From Paractinoplanes polyasparticus (GTDB taxonomy: Bacteria > Actinomycetota > Actinomycetes > Mycobacteriales > Micromonosporaceae): 64,000 bases of DNA. The notes beneath the pieces are model-generated. The model searched no databases and was not told the DNA's origin. It worked only from the letters and a program-made list of their open reading frames with translations. Position numbers and translations under genes: made by a program. Positions 16,830 to 25,100 of this stretch are shown here, piece after piece (the stretch's first letter is position 1; every line of letters begins with the position of its first letter). The DNA lies in NCBI RefSeq assembly GCF_019710575.1, contig NZ_JAHWFK010000016.1, forward strand, positions 1-64,000, in the 5' to 3' direction.

Positions 16830-16843
16830 TGTTTGCGTAAACA
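16830..16843. promoter_or_regulatory. LacI-family operator, copy 2
   Basis: TGTTTGCGTAAACA is the exact reverse complement of copy 1. It lies 32 bp upstream of the permease ATG, where it would block transcription of the transporter and beta-galactosidase genes. Two sites 64 bp (about six helical turns) apart would allow looping by a tetrameric or paired repressor. Confidence 0.85.
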
Positions 16844-16875
16844 TCTCGGCTTCGGGCAAGACAGGATGAGGGCAG

Positions 16876-17778
16876 ATGGCAGTTCCACTCGCGGCAGCGC
16901 CGCCGGCGACCAGACGAGCGCGACGCTCATATCGGGGCTGGCAGTTCGTCGGCCCGTTCATGATCGTGTTCGCGCTGGTCTTCCTGGCCCCGATCGTCTA
17001 CGCGATCTACCTCAGCCTGTACCGCAACCGCCTCATCGGCGGTAACGCGTTCGTCGGCCTGGACAACTACACCCAGGCGCTGCAGGACCCGCAGTTCTGG
17101 TCCGGCGTCGGCCGCGTCGGGCTCTTCCTGGTCGTCCAGGTGCCAATCATGCTCTTCCTGGCCCTGCTGGTGGCGCTGGCCCTCGACAGCGGCCGCCTCT
17201 ACGGCAAGAGCTTCTTCCGGGTCTCGATCTTCCTGCCGTACGCGGTGCCGGCCGTGGTCGCCGCGCTCATGTGGGGCTTCATCTACGGGTCGCAGTTCGG
17301 CCTGATCGGCAACCTCAACGACGCCCTCGGGATCACCCTGCCCGACCCGCTCAAGCCCAGCCTCATCCTGGCCTCGATCGGCAACATCACGACCTGGACA
17401 TTCGTCGGCTACAACATGCTGATCTTCTATTCGGCCCTGCAGGTCGTGCCGAAGTCGCTCTACGAGTCGGCCGCGATCGACGGCGCCGGCCAGGTCCGGA
17501 TCATCCGCTCGATCAAGCTGCCGGCCATCCGGGGCGCGCTCGTCATCGCCACGATCTTCTCGATCATCGGCAGCTTCCAGCTGTTCAACGAGCCGGCCAT
17601 CCTGCGCAACCTGGCGCCGAACGCGATCACCACGTACTTCACGCCGAACTTCTACGCCTACTCGCTGACCTTCTCGGGCCAGCAGATCAACTACTCCGCG
17701 GCGATCGCGGTCGTGATGGCCGTGATCACCATGATCGTCGCCTACGTGGTGCAGCTGCGCGGGACGAAGGACCTCTGA
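16876..17778 (+). CDS. Sugar ABC transporter permease (MalF-type)
   Basis: This 300-aa integral membrane protein of the CUT1 family has six predicted helices, starting WQFVGPFMIVFALVFLAPIV. The EAA loop that docks the ATPase is visible as ESAAIDGAGQVRIIRSIKLP near residues 196-215. It forms the channel with the next gene product, whose ATG overlaps its TGA. No ATP-binding subunit is encoded here, so a shared MsiK/MalK-type ATPase elsewhere must energise it, as is usual in actinomycetes. It is the first gene of the operon behind the two LacI operators. Confidence 0.93.
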   Translation: MAVPLAAAPPATRRARRSYRGWQFVGPFMIVFALVFLAPIVYAIYLSLYRNRLIGGNAFVGLDNYTQALQDPQFWSGVGRVGLFLVVQVPIMLFLALLVALALDSGRLYGKSFFRVSIFLPYAVPAVVAALMWGFIYGSQFGLIGNLNDALGITLPDPLKPSLILASIGNITTWTFVGYNMLIFYSALQVVPKSLYESAAIDGAGQVRIIRSIKLPAIRGALVIATIFSIIGSFQLFNEPAILRNLAPNAITTYFTPNFYAYSLTFSGQQINYSAAIAVVMAVITMIVAYVVQLRGTKDL

Positions 17779-18695
17779 TGACCACGACCTCGGTGCCGAA
17801 GACCTCCCCGCGTACGTCGAGGCCGGTGACCCTGTCGCCGAAGCGGCCCCGCCGCAAGGGCAGCGTCCTGCTGACCGTGCTCACCGCGGTGATGGCCATC
17901 TACTCGCTGTTCCCGCTGGTCTGGCTGCTGATCAACTCGACCAAGACCCAGGAGGGCCTGTTCTCCTCCTTCGGGCTCTGGTTCGACGACGGCAAGTTCG
18001 CGTTCTTCAGCAACATCGCCGACACGTTCACGTACAACGACGGCATCTTCACCCGCTGGCTGCTCAACACCCTGCTGTACGTCGTGGTCGGCGCGGGCGG
18101 GGCGACGTTCCTGGCCCTGCTGGGCGGGTACGGGCTGGCCAAGTTCGACTTCGTCGGCAAGAAGGCGGTCTTCGCGATCGTCATCGGCGCGGTGGCCGTG
18201 CCGCCGACCGCGCTCGCCGTCCCGACGTTCCTGATGTTCAGCAAGATGGGGCTCACCAACACCCCGTGGGCCGTGATCATCCCGTCGCTGATCTCGCCGT
18301 TCGGGCTGTACCTGATGTGGACCTTCGCCGCCCAGGCCGTGCCGACCGAGATGCTCGAGGCGGCCCGGGTCGACGGGGCCGGCGAGTTCCGCACGCTGTT
18401 CCGCCTCAGCGTGCCGCTGCTCATGCCCGGCCTCATCACGACCCTGCTCTTCACCATGGTCGCGACCATGAACAACTACTTCCTGCCGCTGATCATGCTC
18501 AAGGACCCGGACTGGTACCCGCTCACCGTGGGCCTGAACTCGTGGAACGCCCAGGCCGCGACCGCGGGCGGCGAGGCCGTCTTCAACCTCGTCATCACCG
18601 GTTCGCTGATCACCGTCGTCCTGCTCCTCGCAGCGTTCCTCTCGCTGCAGCGCTACTGGCAGTCCGGCCTGGCCGCCGGCTCCGTCAAAGAATGA
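17778..18695 (+). CDS. Sugar ABC transporter permease (MalG-type)
   Basis: This 305-aa CUT1 permease overlaps the previous gene by one base (TGATG). After a basic N-terminal tail it has six helices and the EAA loop EAARVDGAGEFRTLFRLSVP. The C-terminus (LSLQRYWQSGLAAGSVKE) resembles the usual MalG ending. It is the partner of the upstream permease, and the binding protein follows 24 bp later. Confidence 0.93.
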   Translation: MTTTSVPKTSPRTSRPVTLSPKRPRRKGSVLLTVLTAVMAIYSLFPLVWLLINSTKTQEGLFSSFGLWFDDGKFAFFSNIADTFTYNDGIFTRWLLNTLLYVVVGAGGATFLALLGGYGLAKFDFVGKKAVFAIVIGAVAVPPTALAVPTFLMFSKMGLTNTPWAVIIPSLISPFGLYLMWTFAAQAVPTEMLEAARVDGAGEFRTLFRLSVPLLMPGLITTLLFTMVATMNNYFLPLIMLKDPDWYPLTVGLNSWNAQAATAGGEAVFNLVITGSLITVVLLLAAFLSLQRYWQSGLAAGSVKE

Positions 18696-18719
18696 ACACC
18701 GGAGAAAGGACCCGCTCGC

Positions 18720-20063
18720 ATGTCCCGATTCATCAAGGTGGCGGCCGCTGCGTCGGCTGCCGTCCTGGCCTTGGCCGCCTGCGGCGGAGGTGGGGACGAC
18801 TCGTCGTCCACCGGCTCCTCCGGCGGCGGCGCCACCGTCACCGACGCCCAGGTCGAGGCCGCGCTCCAGAAGGGCGGCACCCTCACGGTGTGGGCCTGGG
18901 AGCCGACCCTGAAGGACGTCGTCACGAAGTTCCAGCAGAAGTACCCGACCGTCAAGGTCGACCTGGTCAACGCGGGCACCGGCGACAAGCAGTACACCGC
19001 GCTGCAGAACGCGATCGCCGCCGGCAAGGGTGTGCCGGACGTCGGGCAGATCGAGTACTACGCGCTGCCGCAGTTCGCGATCGGCAAGGCGCTGACCGAC
19101 CTCAACTCGTACGGCGCCGAGGCCCTCAAGGCCGACTTCAACCCCGGCCCGTGGAACTCGGTCAACTCCGGCGGCGGCGTCTACGGCCTGCCGATGGACT
19201 CGGGCCCGATGGCGCTGTTCTACAACAAGGAAGTCTTCGACAAGCACAAGATCGAGGTCCCCAAGACCTGGACCGAGTACCTGGAGGCCGCGCGCAAGCT
19301 GCACAAGGCCGACCCGAAGGCCTACATCACCAACGACACCGGCGACGCGGGCCTGACCACCAGCCTCATCTGGCAGGCCGGCGGCAAGCCCTACCAGGTC
19401 GACGGGACCAACGTCACGATCAACTTCAACGACGCCGGCTCGCAGGAGTTCGTGAAGGTGTGGCAGACGCTGATCAGCGAGAAGCTGCTCGCGCCGATCA
19501 GCTCGTGGAGCGACCAATGGTTCCAGGGCATGGGCAACGGCTCGATCGCCACGGTCGCCACCGGCGCGTGGATGCCGGCCAACTTCGTCACCAGCGCCCC
19601 GGCCGGTAAGGGCAAGTGGCGCGCGGCCGAGCTCCCGCAGTGGACCGCGGGCGCCAACGCCAGCGCCGAGAACGGCGGCAGCGCACTTTCGATCATGGAG
19701 AAGGGCGCCAACAAGGAGCTCGCGTACGGCTTCCTGAAGTACGCCAACGACGGCGACGGCGTGCAGGTCCGCGTCGACGGCGGCGCGTTCCCGGCCACCA
19801 GCAAGACCCTGGCCGACCCGAAGTGGCTGGGCGACGAGTTCGAGTACTTCGGCGGCCAGAAGGCCAACGAGATCTTCGCCAAGTCCGCGCAGAACGTGGT
19901 CACCGGCTGGTCGTACCTGCCGTTCCAGGTGTACTCGAACAGCGTCTTCAACGACACCGTGGGTAAGGCGTACGTCTCGAACACCACGCTCGCCGACGGT
20001 CTGAAGGCCTGGCAGGACCAGTCCGCCAAGTACGGCAACGAGCAGGGCTTCACCGTCAAGTAA
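18720..20063 (+). CDS. Sugar-binding lipoprotein of the ABC transporter
   Basis: This 447-aa extracytoplasmic solute-binding protein has a lipoprotein signal with lipobox LAAC, making Cys21 the lipid anchor, followed by a Gly/Ser/Asp linker. The body has the two-lobed CUT1 pattern, with TLTVWAWEPTLKDVVTKFQQ at the start and GLPMDSGPMALFYNKEVFDK in the middle. It would capture a galactoside or galacto-oligosaccharide and deliver it to the two permeases. An AGAAAGGA ribosome site precedes the ATG. The beta-galactosidase gene starts 19 bp after its stop, which points to the substrate. Confidence 0.92.
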   Translation: MSRFIKVAAAASAAVLALAACGGGGDDSSSTGSSGGGATVTDAQVEAALQKGGTLTVWAWEPTLKDVVTKFQQKYPTVKVDLVNAGTGDKQYTALQNAIAAGKGVPDVGQIEYYALPQFAIGKALTDLNSYGAEALKADFNPGPWNSVNSGGGVYGLPMDSGPMALFYNKEVFDKHKIEVPKTWTEYLEAARKLHKADPKAYITNDTGDAGLTTSLIWQAGGKPYQVDGTNVTINFNDAGSQEFVKVWQTLISEKLLAPISSWSDQWFQGMGNGSIATVATGAWMPANFVTSAPAGKGKWRAAELPQWTAGANASAENGGSALSIMEKGANKELAYGFLKYANDGDGVQVRVDGGAFPATSKTLADPKWLGDEFEYFGGQKANEIFAKSAQNVVTGWSYLPFQVYSNSVFNDTVGKAYVSNTTLADGLKAWQDQSAKYGNEQGFTVK

Positions 20064-20082
20064 CTCCCTCTTTGGAGATTCT

Positions 20083-22059
20083 GTGCAAAACCCCCGTTGG
20101 CTGCGCCGGGCCGGAGACCCTCGTCTCGAGTACGGCGCGGACTACAACCCCGAGCAGTGGCCCCGCGAGGTGTGGGACGACGACGTGCGCGCGATGCGCG
20201 AGGCCGGCGTCACCATCGTCTCGCTCGGCATCTTCTCGTGGGCGCGCCTCGAAACGGCCGAGGGCGAGTACGACTTCGGCTGGCTCGACGAGGCGATCGA
20301 CCTGTTGCACGCCAACGGGATCGCCGTCGACCTGGCCACGGCGACGGCCTCGCCGCCGCCGTGGCTGACGACCCGGCACCCGGAGATCCTGCCGGTGGAC
20401 AAGCAGGGCAACACCATCTGGCCGGGCGGCCGCCAGCAGTGGCGGCCGACCTCGCCGATCTTCCGTTCGCATGCGCTGCGACTGGTCCGTGAGCTCGCTT
20501 CGCGGTACGGGAACCACCCCGCGGTCGTGGCCTGGCACGTCAGCAACGAGCTGGGCTGCCACAACGTGTACGACTTCTCGGACGACGCGGCGGCGGCGTT
20601 CCGCACCTGGTTGCGGGCCCGCTACGCGTCGATCGACGAGCTCAACGAGGCGTGGGGCACGGCGTTCTGGTCGCAGTGGTACACCGACTTCGAGCAGATC
20701 CTGCCCCCGCGGCAGGCGGCCACCCATCCCAACCCGACCCAGCAGCTCGACTTCAAGCGGTTCTCGTCGGACGCGCTCAAGGACTACCTGATCGCCGAGC
20801 GCGACCTGCTGCGGGAGATCACGCCCGACATCCCGGTCACCACGAACTTCATGGTGATGGGCGAGACCCGGGGCATGGACTACGCGGACTGGGCGGCCGA
20901 GGTCGACTTCATCTCCAACGACCACTACCGGCTGCCCGGCGAGCAGACGCTCGACGAGCTGTCGTTCTCGGCCAACCTCACCGGCAACCTGGCGGGCGGG
21001 CGGCCGTGGTTCCTCATGGAGCACTCGACCAGCGCCGTCAACTGGCAGCCGATCAACCTGGCCAAGAAGCAGGGCGAGCTGGAACGCGACTCGCTGACCC
21101 ACGTGGCCCACGGCGCCGACGCGGTCTGCTTCTTCCAGTGGCGGCAGTCGCGCGCGGGGGCCGAGAAGTACCACTCGGCGATGTACCCGCACGCGGGCAC
21201 GGATTCCCAGCTGTTCCGGGACGTGGTGGCGCTCGGCGGCACGTTGCGCTCGCTCGCGGATCTGGCGGGCACACCGCGTACGCCGGCCAAGGCGGCCATC
21301 CTGTTCGACTGGACCTCGTGGTGGGCGGTCGAGCAGGACTCGCACCCGACCGAGCAGCTGCGCTACCGCCAGGAGGCGCTCGACTGGTACACGGCGTTCC
21401 TCGACCTGGGCGTACGGGCCGATGTCGTGCCTGTCGAGGCCGACCTCGGACGGTACGACGTCGTGGTGGCGCCGATCCTGCACGTGACGCCGGCGCCGCT
21501 GGCCGCTCGTCTGGGCGCTTTCGTCGAGAACGGTGGTCACCTGATCACCACGTACTTCTCGGGGATCGTCGACGGGAACGACCACGTCTGGCTCGGCGGC
21601 TACCCGGGCGCGCTGCGGGACCTGCTGGGCATCCGCATCGAGGAGTTCGGGCCGCTGCTCGACGGCGACATCGCCGAGCTCGACAACGGCCTGACCGGCA
21701 CGCTGTGGACCGACCGGATCGACCTGGCCACCGGCGACACGGCCGTGCTGGCCTCCTACAAGACCGGCGATCAGGCCGGCCGTCCCGCCATCACCCGCCG
21801 CGAGGTCGGTGACGGCTCGGCCGCCTACCTCTCGACCCGGCTCGGCCCCGACGGCCTGGCGCCGGTGCTGGGCGACCTGCTGGCCCGGGCCGGCGTGACC
21901 AGCGAGCTGCCACCCGAGCTGCGCGGCCAGGTCGAGCTGGCCGTCCGCGGGGAAACCCGATTCGTCATCAACCGCACCGAGCACCCGGTCGACATCACCG
22001 CCCTCGGCGGCCCCGGCCGCACTCTCACCGCCAGGGGAGTGGCGGTGCTCCGCGCCTGA
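20083..22059 (+). CDS. Beta-galactosidase, glycoside hydrolase family 42
   Basis: This 658-aa GH42 enzyme starts at a GTG with GGAG nearby. The N-terminal TIM barrel opens with YGADYNPEQWP, the family hallmark. Acid/base Glu156 is in WHVSNELGC and nucleophile Glu313 is in PWFLMEHST. A Rossmann-like trimerisation domain (AAILFDWTSWWAVEQDS onward) and a small C-terminal beta domain complete the normal length. It has no signal peptide, so it cleaves imported galactosides inside the cell. It is the last gene of the LacI-controlled operon and is followed 18 bp later by a strong terminator. Confidence 0.94.
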   Translation: MQNPRWLRRAGDPRLEYGADYNPEQWPREVWDDDVRAMREAGVTIVSLGIFSWARLETAEGEYDFGWLDEAIDLLHANGIAVDLATATASPPPWLTTRHPEILPVDKQGNTIWPGGRQQWRPTSPIFRSHALRLVRELASRYGNHPAVVAWHVSNELGCHNVYDFSDDAAAAFRTWLRARYASIDELNEAWGTAFWSQWYTDFEQILPPRQAATHPNPTQQLDFKRFSSDALKDYLIAERDLLREITPDIPVTTNFMVMGETRGMDYADWAAEVDFISNDHYRLPGEQTLDELSFSANLTGNLAGGRPWFLMEHSTSAVNWQPINLAKKQGELERDSLTHVAHGADAVCFFQWRQSRAGAEKYHSAMYPHAGTDSQLFRDVVALGGTLRSLADLAGTPRTPAKAAILFDWTSWWAVEQDSHPTEQLRYRQEALDWYTAFLDLGVRADVVPVEADLGRYDVVVAPILHVTPAPLAARLGAFVENGGHLITTYFSGIVDGNDHVWLGGYPGALRDLLGIRIEEFGPLLDGDIAELDNGLTGTLWTDRIDLATGDTAVLASYKTGDQAGRPAITRREVGDGSAAYLSTRLGPDGLAPVLGDLLARAGVTSELPPELRGQVELAVRGETRFVINRTEHPVDITALGGPGRTLTARGVAVLRA

Positions 22060-22077
22060 GTCCCAGCCAGGCGCGAC

Positions 22078-22113
22078 CCGGCCCGGCAGCGGAGAAATCC
22101 GCTGCCGGGCCGG
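22078..22113 (+). terminator. Strong hairpin terminator with GAAA tetraloop
   Basis: A perfect 16-bp GC-rich stem (22078-22093 with 22098-22113) closes a GAAA loop and is followed by CTGTTCTCT. It ends the galactoside operon and insulates the signalling gene that starts 54 bp later. Confidence 0.85.
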
Positions 22114-22167
22114 CTGTTCTCTCAGGACCGGCCGCGTGCGGCCGATAGGTCCCTCGGAGGTTGCCTT

Positions 22168-25100
22168 GTGTCGGACGCTCAGGTCGAAGTGCTCTACGAG
22201 AGCGCGCGCACCCGAGTCGTACGATCCGCGCCCGCGGGCGACCGGCCCGGCCTGATCCGCAAGGAGCTGCGCGGGCCGGACGCGGTCGAGCGCGGCCGGC
22301 GCGAGCGCGAGACACTGAAACGCCTGGCCGGCGTCCCCGGCGTGGCCCGGCTGGCCGGCGGCACACCCCGCGACACCGAGCTGGTGCTGCTCGACGTGGG
22401 CGACAGCCTCGCCGCCTGGATCCGGGCCGGCCACCACCCGATGAGCGCCGTCTGCGATGTCGCGCTCCGGCTCACCCGCGTGGTCGCGGCCGTGCACGCG
22501 GCCGGCGTCGTGCACAAGGACATCAACCCGGCCAACGTCGTGCTCGACGGGCTCGACCCGGTGCTCATCGACTTCGAGCTGGCCACCACGGCGGCCGAGG
22601 AGCGGCCCGGCTTCACCCACCAGAGCCAGGTGGCGGGCACCCTGGCCTATCTCGCGCCGGAGCAGACCGGGCGCACCGGCCGGGCCGTCGACCGTCGCTC
22701 CGACCTCTATGCGCTCGGCGCGACCCTGTTCGAGCTGGTCACCGGGCGCCCGCCGTTCACCGGCACCAACCCGCTCGAACTGCTGCACGACCACCTGGCC
22801 CGGCGCCCGGTGCGGGTCACCCAGCTCGTCCCGGCCGCGCCGCCGATGCTGGCCGCGATCATCGACCGGCTGCTCGAGAAGGAGCCGGACCGGCGCTATC
22901 AGAGCGCCGAGGGCTGCGCCCACGACCTGGCCCGCCTGGGCGACGGCCCGTTCGAGCTGGGCGCCCGCGACTTCCCGGCCCGGCTGACCGCACCGTCGCG
23001 CCTGATCGGGCGGGACGCCGAGGTCGCCGCGCTGCGGACCACCTTCGACGAGGCGCTGGCGGGCCGCGTGCGCGGCCTGCTGATCAGCGGCCCCTCCGGG
23101 GTCGGCAAGACCGCCCTGGTCAACGAGCTGCGGGCCATGGTCACGGCGGCCGGCGGCTGGTTCGTCACCGGCAAGTTCGACCAGTACCGCCAGGACACGG
23201 CGTCCGACGCGATGGCCACCGCCTTCCGCGCGCTGGCCCGGCTGCTGCTGGGCGAGAACGAGACCGACCTGGCCCGGCTGCGGGCCGTGCTCGGCCCGGC
23301 CCTGGGCGACAACGCCGGCCTGCTCGCCGGGCTCATCCCCGAGGTGGCGCCGCTGCTGCGGATCGATCCCGAACCGCCCCGGGGCGATCAGGCCGAGGTG
23401 CAGGGCCGGCTGTTCCAGGCCGCGCTGGCGCTCATCTGCACGGTCGTCTCGCCCGCCCGCCCCCTGGTGCTCGTGGTCGACGACGTGCAATGGGCGGCCG
23501 CCACCCCGACCGCGTTCATCGAGACGTTGCTGACCGCGGAGGGGCTGCCGGGCCTGCTGGTGATCGGTGCTTACCGCGAGGAGGAGGTCGACGCCTCGCA
23601 TCCGCTGTCGGCCGTGCTCACCCGCTGGCAGCGCCTCGAACTGCCGCCGCGCGAGCTACGCCTGCGCAACCTGCCTCCGGACGACGTCACCACGCTGCTG
23701 GCCGAGGTCCTGCGGCTGCCGGCCGAACGGGCCGCCGGCCTGGCCGCCGCCATCGCGCCGCGCACCGGCGGCAACCCGTTCGACTCCGTCGAGCTGATCA
23801 ACAGCCTGCGGGTCGGCGGCGTCCTGGCCCCCTCGGACGACGGGTGGGACTGGGACGTCGACGCCGTCCGCCGCTGGGTCGGCGACTCCGACATCGGCGA
23901 CCTGCTGGTGGCCCGGCTCGACCGGCTCCCGCGTTCCTGCCGCCGGGTGCTCACGGTGATGGCCGCGCTGGGCGGTGAGACGGGGTTCGACCTGCTGGCG
24001 GCCGCGCTTCGCAGCACCGCGGCCGACGTCGAGAGCCGGCTGCGGCCCGCGTTGGAGGACGGGCTCGTCGTGCTCGACGAGGGTGTCGCGTTCCGGCACG
24101 ACCGGGTGCAGCAGGCGGCGTACGCCCTCACCCCGCCCGCAGCCCGGCGGCTGCTCCACCTGGTGCTGGCCGAGCGGCTGGCCGGCCGGCCCGAGCATGC
24201 CGCGGTCGCCGCCCAGCAGTACCTGCCCGCGGCGGGCCTGGTCACCGGGGCCGGTCACCGTCGTCAGGTGGCCGAGCTGCTCAGGTCGACCGCGGCCGGC
24301 CTCCGGATGATCAACTACCCGGTCGCCGAACGCTATCTGGCTGCCGCCGCGCCGCTGGCCGGCGACGACCCCGCGCTGCTCGACCGGATCCTGATCGATC
24401 ACCACCGTGCCCTCTACAGCCTCGGCCGCCTGCCCGAGGCCGACACCCTCTGGACCGGGCTGGCGGACCGCCTGGACCCGGCCGCCCTGACCGAGCCGGC
24501 CGTCGTCCAGATCGAGAGCCTGACCGTCCGCGGACGCGCCGCCGACGCCCTCGACCTGGGCCGGGCACTGCTGGGCCGGCTCGGAGTGCCGCTGCCCGCC
24601 CGGGAGCTGGACGACGGGCTCGACCAGCTGCGCGAATGGGCGCCCACGTTACGGGTGGACGACGACCTGATCCGGGCCGACGTCGCCGAACCGGCGCTGG
24701 TGGCGGCGTGCAGCCTGCTCGCGCGGATGATGCCGCCCGCCTTCTTCAGCGACCACGAGACGATGGTGTGGCTGATCACCGCCGCTCGCCGGATCTGGTC
24801 CGAGCACGGCCCGTCGGCCGCCCTGGTCGTGCCGCTGGCCCACTCCGGCATCGCCGCCATCGGGTTCCGGCGCGATCACGTCACCGGTTACCGCGTCCTG
24901 CGGCACCTGGAGGAGGTCGGCGACGCCCGCGGCTGGGACGCCGAGACAGCCGCGGTGCGGTTCCTGGCCTCGGTCAGCACCACGCACTGGTTCGAGCCGG
25001 TCGAGCACAGTGTCGAGCTGGCCCGGCTGGCCTACGAGCGGCTCGTGCACGGCGGCGACCTGGCCTTCGCCTGCTTCACCGCGCACACGACCGTGCCCGC

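Noticed and set aside
20056..23601. Minus-strand open frame of 1181 codons opposite the GH42 and hybrid kinase genes
   Set aside because: It is the antisense of two clear protein families and spans their intergenic terminator; its sequence has no recognisable domain.
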